A stretch of 39,335 bases of DNA from CAYQTL01 sp964420405 (GCA_964420405.1 CAYQTL010000039.1:1-39335); one strand, 5' to 3'; counted from the first letter of the stretch, positions 31,126-39,335 are shown. The notes: generated by a model from the sequence alone, not told the origin. Made by a program: numbers and translations.

Positions 31126-32352
31126 ATGGCCGAGGTGGCAGAGCGAGGCCGGGTGGGGTCCGCGCGGTCCTGGATGTGGTGCGGCATCCTGCCGATGATG
31201 GTGGTCGTGGGACTGGCCGTCGGGCTCGGGGCCGCGGCCAGGGGCTTCGGCGAGACCGATCCGCCGTCGCCGCGGGGCGGGTTCGACCACCGCCGCCCCC
31301 CGGAGCGGGACGTGACCGGCGCCGAGCGGCAGGACCATGGTCTCGACGCGATCCGTGGCCGCTGGCTCGGCGAGCTGCACCGCCTCGGGGACGACCCCGA
31401 AGGCGCGACCCGCGGGATCGCCGCGCTCCAGCAGGAGACCTACCGGCACCACTCGCTGCGGGGCCTGGACGCGCTGCACAGGTACCAGGTGACGATGGCG
31501 ACGACCCTCGCCGCCCGTGACAGGTCCTGCTACCGGCCGATCCTGTGGGCGCACTACCGCACGGCCGAGCATCACCGGGGGCCCGGCGAGCTGGCCCTGC
31601 GCGGCCCGGCGCTGGCGGTGGCCGCCGACATCGCCACCGCCATGGCACGGTCGAAGCGCACCGACGACGAGGGCAGGTTCGCGATCGAGATCATGCTCTG
31701 TGCGGGCCACACGCTGCTCGACGACGGTGCCAGAGGACACGCCCAGCGGCTGTTCGAGCGCGTCGTCCGGCTCGATCGGGCGTCCGCGCCGGCGCTGCTC
31801 GGCGCGGCGGCGATCGACGAGCGGTACGGCCGCTCCGCGGCGGTGGTCGAACGGCTCCGGTCCGCGGTCGACGGCGGCGTCGTCGACGACGAGCTGCGGC
31901 TCCGGCTGGCCGTCAACCTGGCGCGCAGCGGCGACGCGGAGCACGCCGCGTCGGTCCTGGACGCTCTCGCGTCGGGCGCCGAGACGCCGTGGGTGCGAGT
32001 GGTCGCGAGCCAGGAGCTGGCACGGCACTGGGTCGCGGTGGGGATGCTCGATCGGGCGGAGGCGGTGCTGCGCCGCGCGGTCGACGCCGTGCCGGGGGTC
32101 AGCGGCCTGCGGGTGCAGCTGGCCTGGGTGCTGGACCGTGCGGGCCGGCCGGCGGCCGCCGCGCGTGTCGTCGAGGCGATCGACCCGGCGGTGGATTCGC
32201 GGAGCGACGCCGCCGCGGCGCGTTGGCGGTACGCCCAGTGGCCCGCGTTCGACCGGCCGGGGGTGGAGGTGAGGTTGGAGCGCGAGGCGGCGGCCGCGGC
32301 TCCGGTCCTCGTGGAGGTGCTCCGGCGGATGGGCGCCGTGGAGGCGTCGTGA
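31126..32352 (+). CDS. Membrane-anchored TPR-like protein
   Basis: A 408-residue protein with a membrane helix at about 18-37 (WCGILPMMVVVGLAVGLGAAA) and a mostly helical soluble domain. The C-terminal half has TPR-like repeats (ARGHAQRLFERVVRLDRASAPALLGAAAID, LAVNLARSGDAEHAASVLDAL, VGMLDRAEAVLRRAVDAVPGVSGLRVQLAWVLDRAGR). The N-terminal half (about 60-190) has no recognised domain. ATG 31126 has GAGAGG just upstream. The stop overlaps the GTG of the next gene (GTGA), so it is translated together with the VWA protein. TPR plus VWA pairs often form protein-interaction platforms in the periplasm; the exact job is unknown. Confidence 0.8.
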   Translation: MAEVAERGRVGSARSWMWCGILPMMVVVGLAVGLGAAARGFGETDPPSPRGGFDHRRPPERDVTGAERQDHGLDAIRGRWLGELHRLGDDPEGATRGIAALQQETYRHHSLRGLDALHRYQVTMATTLAARDRSCYRPILWAHYRTAEHHRGPGELALRGPALAVAADIATAMARSKRTDDEGRFAIEIMLCAGHTLLDDGARGHAQRLFERVVRLDRASAPALLGAAAIDERYGRSAAVVERLRSAVDGGVVDDELRLRLAVNLARSGDAEHAASVLDALASGAETPWVRVVASQELARHWVAVGMLDRAEAVLRRAVDAVPGVSGLRVQLAWVLDRAGRPAAAARVVEAIDPAVDSRSDAAAARWRYAQWPAFDRPGVEVRLEREAAAAAPVLVEVLRRMGAVEAS

Positions 32353-33554
32353 CGCGGGGCGGGCGCGGTCGGACCGCGATCGCCGCGGCCGTGGCCCTGA
32401 TCGCGGCGGTGACGGCCGCTGGGGAGCAGGGGCCGGTGACGGTCACGATCCGGGAGCCGGTGGCGGGGCAGCCGGCGATGGGCTCGGTCGACGTGGTCGC
32501 GAGCGTGATCTCGGCGAGCGCCGTCGCCCGGGTCGAGCTGCTGGTGGACGGGCGGCCGGCAGCGACGCTGACCACGCCACCGTGGCGGGCGACCGTCGAC
32601 ATCGGCACCGACAACCGGCGTCACGGGATCCGTGTCGTGGCCCACGACGTGCTCGGCAACAGTGGGGAGGCGTCGGTCGTGACCGAGCCGATTCCGGACG
32701 GCGGGCGGTTCGGCGTCACCCTCCAGCAGCAGTACGTGACGGTGACGAGGGACGGAGGCCGGGTGCTCGACCTCGCCGCCGACGCCTTCGTGATCCGCGA
32801 CGACGGCGTCCGGCAGGAGCTGGTGACCTTCGCGCGAGGTGACATTCCGTTCACGGCGGTGCTCCTGATCGACGCCAGCTCGAGCATGGTCGGCGAGAGG
32901 CTCGCCGCTGCGGCCCGGGGTGTGCGCGGATTCGTCGAAGGCTGCGCCGAGCTCGACCAGGTGTCGTTGGTGGCGTTCAGCGACCGGCTGCTCGGGCGGA
33001 CCCCGTTCGGCAACCGGCCCGACGTCTTCGAGAGCGCCCTGGCGGGGCTGCGGCCTGGACAGGGCACAGCGCTCCACGACCATCTGTACGCGTCCCTCAA
33101 GCTGCTCGAGCAGCGCCAGGGACGCCGGGTGGTGGTGATCCTGTCCGACGGCGTCGACAGCCACAGCGTGCTCGAGATGGAGGAGGTCCGGCGCGCGATC
33201 CGTCGCAGCCAGGCCCTGGTGTACTGGGTGTGGTTGGGCAGCGCCGGCCACGAGTTCGACGGCGGCCGCCTGCGGGGGGTCTTCTCGACGTGGCGGACGA
33301 CGGACGAGTACCGCCGCCAGTTCGAGCTGCTGCGGGAGTCGGTGCTCGACAGCGGCGGCCGGATCGTGCCGGTGGCCGCCGACCAGGAGATCGAGCCGGT
33401 GTTCGTCGACGTGCTCGCCGAGCTGCGCGAGCAGTACGTGCTCGGGTTCTACCCGACGGTCCAGCGCGACGACGGCTCCTGGCACGAGGTCGAGGTGCAG
33501 GTCCGCGGATCGGGGCTCGACGTCCGGACCGCGAGCGGGTACGTGGACTACTGA
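32349..33554 (+). CDS. VWFA-related acidobacterial-type protein
   Basis: A 401-residue exported protein starting at a GTG that overlaps the previous stop. The signal peptide is at about 1-29 (TAIAAAVALIAAVTAAGEQG). An Ig-like stretch (about 30-110, VDVVASVISASAVARVELLVDG) precedes a von Willebrand factor A domain with a MIDAS site: DASSS in VLLIDASSSM, plus later LHDHLYASL and VILSDGVDS. The overall form, including the C-terminal ELREQYVLGFYP and DVRTASGY, fits the 'VWFA-related Acidobacterial domain' family (TIGR03436). It would bind metal and a protein ligand outside the inner membrane. Overlap with the TPR gene points to a shared complex. Confidence 0.9.
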   Translation: MTRGGRGRTAIAAAVALIAAVTAAGEQGPVTVTIREPVAGQPAMGSVDVVASVISASAVARVELLVDGRPAATLTTPPWRATVDIGTDNRRHGIRVVAHDVLGNSGEASVVTEPIPDGGRFGVTLQQQYVTVTRDGGRVLDLAADAFVIRDDGVRQELVTFARGDIPFTAVLLIDASSSMVGERLAAAARGVRGFVEGCAELDQVSLVAFSDRLLGRTPFGNRPDVFESALAGLRPGQGTALHDHLYASLKLLEQRQGRRVVVILSDGVDSHSVLEMEEVRRAIRRSQALVYWVWLGSAGHEFDGGRLRGVFSTWRTTDEYRRQFELLRESVLDSGGRIVPVAADQEIEPVFVDVLAELREQYVLGFYPTVQRDDGSWHEVEVQVRGSGLDVRTASGYVDY

Positions 33555-33639
33555 CGGCGGACGACGCCCCGCGGTGCGCCGGCCCTCCGATCCCGTACCC
33601 GATGCCGCCGGCCCCGGATGTGCCAACAGCTGTTACGTT

Positions 33640-33723
<84 letters not shown>

Positions 33724-33890
33724 GCAGCGAAAGGACCGGGAAGGCGACATCGGCGTGGACGCGGCAGCCGAAGGGACACCGGAACCGACCTGCCTCGCGG
33801 GCCGAGGCCGTTCCCGTCCGACACGGACGCGGACACTCGATGCCGGCATCGGAGCGGCACTCCAGACCGGCGGGCCGAACGCCACCGGGT

Positions 33891-33896
33891 TACGAT
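33891..33896 (+). promoter_or_regulatory. -10 element before the pirin gene
   Basis: TACGAT lies 18 bases before the pirin ATG, with a strong ribosome site (GGAGGAGGTGA) between. The same hexamer occurs before the four-PAS gene and the right-edge gene. Confidence 0.45.
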
Positions 33897-33914
33897 CGGC
33901 GGAGGAGGTGACCC

Positions 33915-34853
<939 letters not shown>

Positions 34854-34856
<3 letters not shown>

Positions 34857-34943
34857 GAGGGCGTCGGGGCAGAGATTGGCGGCGCCTTTCGGGCGCTCAC
34901 GACGCTCCGAGATCCTCCCGCCATCCATGCCCTATGACCTCCT
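34854..34943. mobile_element. 90-bp deletion derivative of the palindromic element
   Basis: Both ends match the 166-bp element at 16624 (TAGGAGGGCGT on the left, GCCCTATGACCTCCT on the right), and the middle reads GCGCCTTTCGGGCG joined to CTCACGACGCTCCGAGA. Relative to the full copy, 76 internal bases (the inner hairpin) are missing, which accounts exactly for the size difference. Like the full copy it starts at the stop codon of a plus-strand gene and faces a minus-strand gene, whose stop (34948-34950) lies five bases beyond. Confidence 0.75.
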
Positions 34944-34947
34944 CGCG

Positions 34948-35643
34948 CTAGGGGAGGTCCTCGGCGAGGGAGACGAGTCCGTGGGGGCGGAGGATGACGA
35001 TCTTCTGGCGGCCGGTGCGGACGAGCCCCGACTCCTCCCACGACGACAGCACGCGGCTGACGGTGAACAGCGTGGTGCCCGTGAGCTCGGCGATCTCCTG
35101 GCGGGTGACGGGCATGTCGATCTCGACGCCGTCGTGGGTGCGGCGGCCGGCGTGCCGGACGAGGCGCAGCACGGCACGGGCGATCCGTCGCTCGACCCGT
35201 TCCGTCGCGAGCTCGCGGACCCGCCGCTGCATGCGACCGAGCCGGACGGACAGCAACCGCAGCGCGTTGAGGGCCAGCCGCGGCATCTCGAGCATGGCGT
35301 CGCGGAGCACGCCGCCGGTCCACAGGAGGACGTCGGCATCCTCCATCACCACCGCCGACGCCGGGTAGGAGGCGTCCTCGAAGATCGCCACGGCGCCGAA
35401 CAGCTCGCCCGGTCCCACCAGGCGCAGGATCACCTCGCGTCCGTCGGCGCTGAGCTGGACCAGCTTGAGCCGTCCCGCCAGCACCAGGCCGACCCGGTCG
35501 GCCGGGTCGGCCTCCAGGAACAGGCTTTCGCCGCGGGCCCGGCGGCGGCGCTGCCCGAGGCCGGCGACGGACTCCACCGCGCCTGGAGGCACGTCGCGGA
35601 AGAGCTCGGTGGCGGCCAGCAGGTCGACGAGCTCGGGCTTCAT
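34948..35643 (-). CDS. Crp/Fnr-family regulator
   Basis: A 231-residue regulator starting at ATG 35643. The N-terminal cyclic-nucleotide-binding-type domain (about 10-125) reads LFLEADPADRVGLVLAGRLKLVQLSADGREVILRLVGPGELFGAVAIFED. The C-terminal winged helix (about 145-225) has MPVTRQEIAELTGTTLFTVSRVLSSWEESGLV. There is no cluster of N-terminal cysteines as in Fnr, so oxygen sensing by an iron-sulfur cluster is unlikely. A Dnr-like haem sensor for nitric oxide or a simple ligand sensor fits better. It is the third gene of a minus-strand group after ytfE and the DUF1858 gene, though a TATGAT box about 12 bases before the ATG suggests an own promoter. Confidence 0.9.
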   Translation of the reverse strand: MKPELVDLLAATELFRDVPPGAVESVAGLGQRRRRARGESLFLEADPADRVGLVLAGRLKLVQLSADGREVILRLVGPGELFGAVAIFEDASYPASAVVMEDADVLLWTGGVLRDAMLEMPRLALNALRLLSVRLGRMQRRVRELATERVERRIARAVLRLVRHAGRRTHDGVEIDMPVTRQEIAELTGTTLFTVSRVLSSWEESGLVRTGRQKIVILRPHGLVSLAEDLP

Positions 35644-35702
35644 GGCGATGGCGCGATCATACCCGGGCAGCCGTTCTCGTCCGGCCGTGGGCCTGCCGCC
35701 GC

Positions 35703-35939
35703 TCAGCTCGGGTGATCCTCCGCCGTCGGGCGCCGCGAGCCCGACCGGATCGCGTCGTCCAGCTCGCCGGCGAGGCGGTGCGGGTCGAGCCCGTAGGCGT
35801 GGGCTGCGTCGCCGACCGTGTCGTAGGGCGCCATGGTGCAGCCGACGCACGCCATGCGGTGCTCCAGGAAGACCCTCGCCGCGGAGGGCGAGCGCGTCAG
35901 GACGTCCTGGACGGTGGAGGCGATCAGGTGCTCGGCCAT
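35703..35939 (-). CDS. DUF1858-type redox disulfide domain protein
   Basis: A 78-residue protein: TVQDVLTRSPSAARVFLEHRMACVGCTMAPYDTVGDAAHAYGLDPHRLAGEL. It matches the small DUF1858 / 'hybrid-cluster-protein-associated redox disulfide' domain, with the CVGC pair at about 31-34. ATG 35939 has GGGGGAG upstream. It starts 14 bases after the end of ytfE, so the two form an operon. The same domain type also forms the N-terminus of ScdA/YtfE proteins, which explains the pairing. It probably supports iron-sulfur repair or nitrogen-oxide chemistry. Confidence 0.9.
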   Translation of the reverse strand: MAEHLIASTVQDVLTRSPSAARVFLEHRMACVGCTMAPYDTVGDAAHAYGLDPHRLAGELDDAIRSGSRRPTAEDHPS

Positions 35940-35953
35940 CGTCTGGCTCCCCC

Positions 35954-36676
35954 TCAGTCGGTCCGGCCCCGCCTGGCCTCCTCCGCGAGGGCGCGGGGGA
36001 ACAGCACGTTGTTCTCCTTGTGGACGTGACGGTGCAGGTCTCCCTCGAGCTCCTCGAGACCGGCGAGCATCGTCCGGTAGGTGTTGCAGCCCCACTCGGG
36101 GGGAGTGAAGTCGTCGGTGAGCGAGCGCAGCCGGGCGAGGGCGTCGCCGGCGCCGTCGTGCTCGACCTCCATCTGCCGGATCGGGTTGGCCAGGGAGCCG
36201 CAGTGGAACGCCACCGGCCAGTCGGTGCGGTCGAGCTGGCGAACCATCGGGAACAGCACCTGCTCTTCCTTGTACATGTGGCTTTCGAGCTCGTCCGCGA
36301 GCCCGTGGAGGACGTCGCGGACCTCGCCGAGGCGGGGGTCCGACTCGCCGTGGACCCCCGCCACCTTGTCGGTGAGCCCGCGCAGGCGGGGCAGCTCGCG
36401 CCGCAGGAACTCGTGGTGGGTGGACTCGATGTGGCCGATCAGGCCGGTGAGCGACATCCGTGCGACGTTCGGCTCGCCGTGGTCGTGGCGCCCCGAGGCC
36501 TCCTCGAGGCGTCGCACGACCTCCTCCGTCGCCACCCCTGCGTCCGCGCAGGCCGCCTCGAGCGGGCGCTGACCGCCGCAGCAGTAGTCGATTCGAAGGT
36601 CCTCGAACACCCGCGCCAGGCCAGGGTTGCGGGTGACGATCTCGCCGACGGTCTCGTGGGTCCGGATGCTCTCCAT
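35954..36676 (-). CDS. ytfE: Iron-sulfur cluster repair di-iron protein (RIC/YtfE/ScdA)
   Basis: A 240-residue RIC protein. The N-terminal ScdA_N region reads TVGEIVTRNPGLARVFEDLRIDYCCGGQ, with the paired cysteines at 32-33. The C-terminal haemerythrin-like domain supplies the di-iron ligands (HIESTHHEFL, LESHMYKEEQVLFP, MEVEHDGAGD, HRHVHKENNVLFPRA). RIC proteins restore iron-sulfur clusters damaged by nitric oxide or oxidants. ATG 36676 has GGAGG 7 bases upstream; the open frame extends further up but without a coding look. It heads a group with the DUF1858 gene and a Crp/Fnr regulator, a typical nitrosative-stress module. A TTG-N8-CAA box lies about 115 bases upstream. Confidence 0.94.
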   Translation of the reverse strand: MESIRTHETVGEIVTRNPGLARVFEDLRIDYCCGGQRPLEAACADAGVATEEVVRRLEEASGRHDHGEPNVARMSLTGLIGHIESTHHEFLRRELPRLRGLTDKVAGVHGESDPRLGEVRDVLHGLADELESHMYKEEQVLFPMVRQLDRTDWPVAFHCGSLANPIRQMEVEHDGAGDALARLRSLTDDFTPPEWGCNTYRTMLAGLEELEGDLHRHVHKENNVLFPRALAEEARRGRTD

Positions 36677-36789
36677 GGGTGACCTCCGTTCGCTCGACGG
36701 CGCCGCCGCGGCGCCGGGTTCGGTTGGTGGACACGGCCGCGGGCCGTGGTCTTCGAGCCCCACGATGGGCGTGCTTCCGCTCCCGGTCG

Positions 36790-36803
36790 TTGCGCCCGGT
36801 CAA
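36790..36803. promoter_or_regulatory. Candidate Fnr/Dnr-type box upstream of ytfE
   Basis: TTGCGCCCGGTCAA has the outer TTG and CAA with the exact 8-base spacing of Fnr-family sites (TTGAT-N4-ATCAA), but the inner bases are off consensus. It is a possible target of the Crp/Fnr protein encoded in the same operon. Confidence 0.35.
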
Positions 36804-36847
36804 ACAGCGCGGCGCTGGCGGCGGTCGGACCGTGGTGCGCGATGGGT

Positions 36848-36897
36848 CCGATCCCGATCCCGATGAGAGGTGACATCGGGAACGGGATCGGGATCGG
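36848..36897. repeat. GATCGG-family inverted repeat
   Basis: CCGATCCCGATCCCG (36848-36862) pairs perfectly with 36883-36897, leaving a 20-base loop. The right part (36872-36897) is identical to 16938-16963. It lies between the ytfE operon and the RNA-binding protein gene, which are divergent. Confidence 0.75.
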
Positions 36898-36947
36898 CGG
36901 GGTGGGCGCCCGCCGGAGACGGTCGTAGTACACATGTTGACGACGTG

Positions 36948-36956
36948 TGATACAGT
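36948..36956 (+). promoter_or_regulatory. Extended -10 promoter of the RRM gene
   Basis: TG-A-TACAGT lies about 120 bases before the RRM start codon, which would leave a long 5' leader. Such leaders are usual for cold-shock and RNA-binding protein genes. Confidence 0.45.
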
Positions 36957-37077
36957 GCACCACGTTTGATCGACCGTCGTGGTTGATTCCTGTCGCGGCG
37001 TGCAGGTGAACCGCCGGAAAACCAGGTGTGGGGGCCCGCCATCCGGAACGTGCGGGCTCCGGGAGAAGCAGAGAGAG

Positions 37078-37383
37078 ATGTCGAAGAAGCTGTTTGTTGG
37101 AAGCCTGAGCTGGAACACGGACGATCGCGGCCTGCGGGAGGCATTCTCGCCCTTCGGTGAGATCACCGAGGCGACCGTGATCACCGACCGGGACACCGGC
37201 CGGTCTCGCGGGTTCGGGTTCGTCACGTTCGATGACGACGACGCGGCCGACAAGGCCATCGCCGCCATGAACAACACCGAGCTCGACGGTCGCACCATCC
37301 GGGTCGACGAGGCCCAGGCCAAGCGCCGCGACGGCGGTGGCGGTGGCGGCGGCGGACGCGGCGGGTACGGCGGTCGCTGGTAG
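37078..37383 (+). CDS. RRM-domain RNA-binding protein, Gly-rich tail
   Basis: A 101-residue protein with one RNA recognition motif (about 3-80). RNP2 is LFVGSL and RNP1 is RSRGFGFVTF, and the domain is followed by a short RDGGGGGGGGRGGYGGRW tail. This is the standard form of the small bacterial RRM proteins related to cyanobacterial Rbp proteins, which bind single-stranded RNA and are often induced by cold. ATG 37078 is chosen because the RRM starts there; an open frame reaching back to 36979 lacks coding character. The predicted leader of about 120 bases and the clear terminator just after the stop mark a single-gene unit. Confidence 0.95.
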   Translation: MSKKLFVGSLSWNTDDRGLREAFSPFGEITEATVITDRDTGRSRGFGFVTFDDDDAADKAIAAMNNTELDGRTIRVDEAQAKRRDGGGGGGGGRGGYGGRW

Positions 37384-37404
37384 GCCCGACGTTCCGAGCG
37401 AACG

Positions 37405-37435
37405 AAACCCCTCCCGAGCGGAGGGGTTTTTCTTT
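37405..37435 (+). terminator. Intrinsic terminator of the RRM gene
   Basis: AAACCCCTCC (37405-37414) pairs with GGAGGGGTTT (37420-37429) around a CGAGC loop and is followed by a T-rich run (TTTTTCTTT). It is the only textbook Rho-independent terminator in the window. It begins 21 bases past the stop. Confidence 0.92.
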
Positions 37436-37524
37436 GGAGCGTAGGAGCGGCGGCGGCGGGCGGCCTGCACCCACCGCCGCCGACAGGGTCGGTCCGCGGG
37501 CGCAAACCCGCCCTCGGGCCCCGT

Positions 37525-38589
37525 TCAGGGCCTCGCTTCGAGAACCAGGTTGAACGGTGTCTCGGCGACCCGCCGGATTCGGGTGAAGCCCGCCTCCTCG
37601 AGAACCTCCCGGAGCGCGGCCTCGCCGGCCTGTGCGCCGAGAGCCAGCAGCCCCTCCTGGGAGAGCGCGTTGGGGGTGCACATCATGGTCGATCCGGCGT
37701 AGAACGCGCGCCCGACCGGATGCAGGTTGTCCTCCACGCGGTCGCCGGCGCGGGGCTCGACGACCATCAGCGCGCCGTCCTCGGCGAGGGTCTCGCGCAC
37801 GTGGCGCGCGGCGCCCACCGGGTCGCCGAGGTCGTGAAGCACGTCGAACATGGTCACCAGGTCGTAGCCGCCTCCCGGGTAGTCCTTGGCCGCGGCGCGG
37901 ACGAAGTCCACGCGGTCGGACACGCCGGCCTCGCGGGCGTTGCGCCGCGCGTCCTCGAGCGAGCCCTCGTGGAGGTCGAAGCCGACGAACACGGATGCCG
38001 GAAAGGCCTCGGCCATGAGAGCGGTCGACAGGCCGTGGCCGCAGCCCACGTCGGCGACGGTCGCGCCGGTCCGCAGCCGCTCGACCGCGCCGTCGAGCGC
38101 CGGGATCCACGCCCCGACCAGGTTCGCGCGGTACCCCGAGCCGAAGAACGTGGCCGTGCCGCAGAACACGTCGTTGTCGTGCTCGTGCCACCCGATCCCC
38201 TCGCCGGTGCGGAACGCCTCCTCGAGCCGGTCCGCCGAGCGCGCCGCCGCCAGGGCCACCTGGAAGCCGCCGACGACGTACGCCGGGCTCGCGGGGTCGA
38301 ACATCAGCGCCTGCTCCGGCGCGAGCGCGAACCGGTCGGTGGCGGGGTCGTAGTCGACGTAGCCGCCGGCGGCCAGGGAGCTCGCCCACTCGCGGACGTA
38401 CCGCTCGACCGTCCCGGTCCGGCCGGCCAGCTCGGCGGCGGTCGCGGGTCCGGCCATCAGGGCCTCGAACAGCCCGAGCTTCTCGCCGAGAGCCATCAGG
38501 GGCGCCTGCATGGTCGCCCCCATGTCGTTCACGAAGCGGCCCAGCAGCTCGCCGAGCCGCGCCTCGTTGATCGTCGTCGTCGCCGTCAT
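37525..38589 (-). CDS. SAM-dependent methyltransferase with winged-helix N-terminus
   Basis: A 354-residue class I methyltransferase. The N-terminal domain (about 20-95) is a winged-helix-like dimerisation region (LGLFEALMAGPATAAELAGRTGTVERYVREWASSLAAGGYV). The catalytic domain carries motif I VADVGCGHGLSTALMAE, then VFVGFDLHEGSLEDARR, and YDLVTMFDVLHDLGDP with DGALMVVEP. Proteins of this build (Rv2258c-like) methylate small molecules, but the substrate is not evident. The start at ATG 38589 has GGAGGG just upstream. It stands alone and converges with the RRM gene across its terminator. Confidence 0.9.
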   Translation of the reverse strand: MTATTTINEARLGELLGRFVNDMGATMQAPLMALGEKLGLFEALMAGPATAAELAGRTGTVERYVREWASSLAAGGYVDYDPATDRFALAPEQALMFDPASPAYVVGGFQVALAAARSADRLEEAFRTGEGIGWHEHDNDVFCGTATFFGSGYRANLVGAWIPALDGAVERLRTGATVADVGCGHGLSTALMAEAFPASVFVGFDLHEGSLEDARRNAREAGVSDRVDFVRAAAKDYPGGGYDLVTMFDVLHDLGDPVGAARHVRETLAEDGALMVVEPRAGDRVEDNLHPVGRAFYAGSTMMCTPNALSQEGLLALGAQAGEAALREVLEEAGFTRIRRVAETPFNLVLEARP

Positions 38590-38727
38590 CTCGCCCTCCA
38601 GGGGAATCGCATGTCCGGGCCGTGCTTCGCACGTGTGCCCGGCACATCGTCCTACGCCGCACGCCGGGAAGTCCCGCCAGCCCGGCAGGGTGGTCGTGGA
38701 ACATGGACGGTGTGACGGCGGGCACCT

Positions 38728-38817
38728 GTCGACGTGGCGCCGGACGGCCGCGTCGGTCCCTACGACCGCGACGGCGACGGCATCCCGGACAGCTGGACCC
38801 CGGCAGCGACACGGTGA
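38728..38817 (+). pseudogene. Relic of a calcium-binding (TSP3-type) repeat
   Basis: Thirty codons read VDVAPDGRVGPYDRDGDG followed by IPDSWTPAATR and a stop. The DRDGDGIPDSW part is a thrombospondin type 3 style calcium motif like those in the protein at 7182. A stop codon closes the frame upstream at 38713-38715 and there is no start or ribosome site, so this seems to be a fragment left from a larger secreted-protein gene. Confidence 0.35.
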
Positions 38818-38987
38818 TCCCGGGGTGGGTCGCGGCCGCGCGATCGCGTGCGTGGGTATCGGCGTTCCGTGACGGAGGTGGGAGGTCGTGCCGTCGAGGT
38901 CGTCGCACGAAGAACGCCGACAGCCTGGATTGTCGAGCTGACACAGGTACTTCATCGGCATCGATCTGCTTCACGGGACTCTCGTGG

Positions 38988-38996
38988 TGTTACGAT
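38988..38996 (+). promoter_or_regulatory. Extended -10 promoter (TGTTACGAT)
   Basis: TG-T-TACGAT lies about 57 bases before the start of the right-edge secreted-protein gene and shares its form with the boxes at 18752 and 31068. Confidence 0.5.
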
Positions 38997-39052
38997 GTCG
39001 GCGGTCGAGTTGGGATTCTGACCTGGCGTGAGCATCCCGTCCGGAGGTTGCC

Positions 39053-39335
39053 ATGCGACGCGCCGACAATGTCCCGTCCGCTCTCGTCACCTTCATCGTG
39101 CTCGCGCTGGCCGTCGGGTCTGGCGTCGCCGCGGCGGCCGACTGCGACCTGTCGACCGACGCGACGGGACCGGTAACCGTCGCGCCCGGCGGAACCGGGA
39201 CCTACACCATCGGCTACGCCAACGCGGGACCGGACGAGGCCGTGTCGGCCTACGCCAACCTCGAGCTGCCGGCGGGCGTCCCGGCGCCGTTCGACATGCT
39301 CACCCAGGACCAGGTGGACTTCATCGAGGCGTCCC
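39053..39335 (+). CDS. Secreted DUF11-like domain protein (partial, C-terminus missing)
   Basis: The gene opens at ATG 39053 behind GGAGG and runs off the right edge; 94 residues are visible. A signal peptide (about 1-28, ending GVAAAA) is followed by CDLSTDATGPVTVAPGG and TGTYTIGYANAGPDEAVSAY. These are typical first strands of a DUF11-type beta-sandwich repeat (tension between 'gap' and 'NxGPdxA' motifs). It is probably another large exported surface protein like those at 1-1663 and 7182-10571. The rest cannot be judged. Confidence 0.8.
   Translation, partial: MRRADNVPSALVTFIVLALAVGSGVAAAADCDLSTDATGPVTVAPGGTGTYTIGYANAGPDEAVSAYANLELPAGVPAPFDMLTQDQVDFIEAS

Larger units (their letters stand above)
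38590..39052. other. Intergenic region with a TSP3-like relic
   Basis: No complete gene is seen in these 463 bases. They hold the upstream region of the methyltransferase gene, a short coding relic (38728-38817), and the promoter and ribosome site (GGAGG at 39042-39046) of the right-edge gene. Confidence 0.55.

Noticed and set aside
36937..36956. TTGACG as a -35 box for the RRM gene
   Set aside because: Only 8 bases separate it from TACAGT, far too short for a sigma-70 promoter; the extended -10 reading was kept.
36966..36989. TTGAT repeated before the RRM gene as an Fnr box
   Set aside because: The two half-sites are direct, not inverted, and the spacing is wrong.

Overview
The window reads as one stretch of a very GC-rich (about 70% or more by eye), Gram-negative chromosome. 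The outer membrane is shown by an Omp85 beta-barrel gene with a TamB-like half. The best lineage guess is Acidobacteriota, perhaps a Thermoanaerobaculia-like group. This rests on a von Willebrand protein of the 'VWFA-related Acidobacterial' type, a serine/threonine kinase N-terminal fragment of the kind common there, hybrid-kinase-style GAF/receiver pieces, and large secreted proteins ending in an FADGFESG...W tail. No rRNA, tRNA, CRISPR array or intact transposase was seen.

Layout. 0-1.7 kb: 5' portion of a secreted P-domain/CARDB protein (minus strand, runs off the left edge). 1.8-5.4 kb: creD-like envelope protein, then an overlapping NarL-type PAS histidine kinase and response regulator. 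5.5-6.65 kb: remains of a second sensor (TM-GAF piece plus a receiver stripped of its active site). 6.65-7.18 kb: gene-free repeat region. 7.2-12.0 kb: large secreted Ca-binding/lectin-like/PKD protein, a kinase N-terminal stub, and a PP2C (SpoIIE-type) phosphatase. 12.0-14.0 kb (minus): thioredoxin-fold protein without cysteines, YgjP-like metallopeptidase, upp. 14.1-16.6 kb: secreted propeller-like protein. 16.6-18.8 kb: a palindromic mobile-type repeat, then a minus-strand tetR-alkB operon with a near-perfect operator. 18.8-22.1 kb: four-PAS protein with no output domain, glycosyltransferase 2, small membrane protein. 22.3-28.2 kb: one 1963-residue protein joining a TamB-like half to a TamA/Omp85-like half. 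28.2-30.9 kb: lipid kinase and three small envelope-stress genes, two of them behind sigma-54-type promoters. 31.1-33.6 kb: TPR protein and VWA protein. 33.9-36.7 kb: pirin, then a minus-strand operon ytfE(ric)-DUF1858-Crp/Fnr. 37.1-39.3 kb: RRM RNA-binding protein with a clear intrinsic terminator, a methyltransferase, and the start of another secreted protein.

Themes. Much of the window concerns the cell envelope and stress: CreD, TamBA fusion, lipid kinase, BON lipoprotein, DUF1328 protein, nitrosative-stress repair. Signalling is rich but partly decayed (kinase stub, pseudo-receiver, PAS-only protein). Intergenic DNA carries three dispersed repeat families: a 166-bp palindrome with a 90-bp deletion derivative, GATCGG/GATCCC hexamer arrays, and a CGACAG-plus-core element. 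The most unusual items are the TamB-TamA fusion, and the palindromic element that twice supplies the stop codon of the gene to its left and lies between convergent genes.
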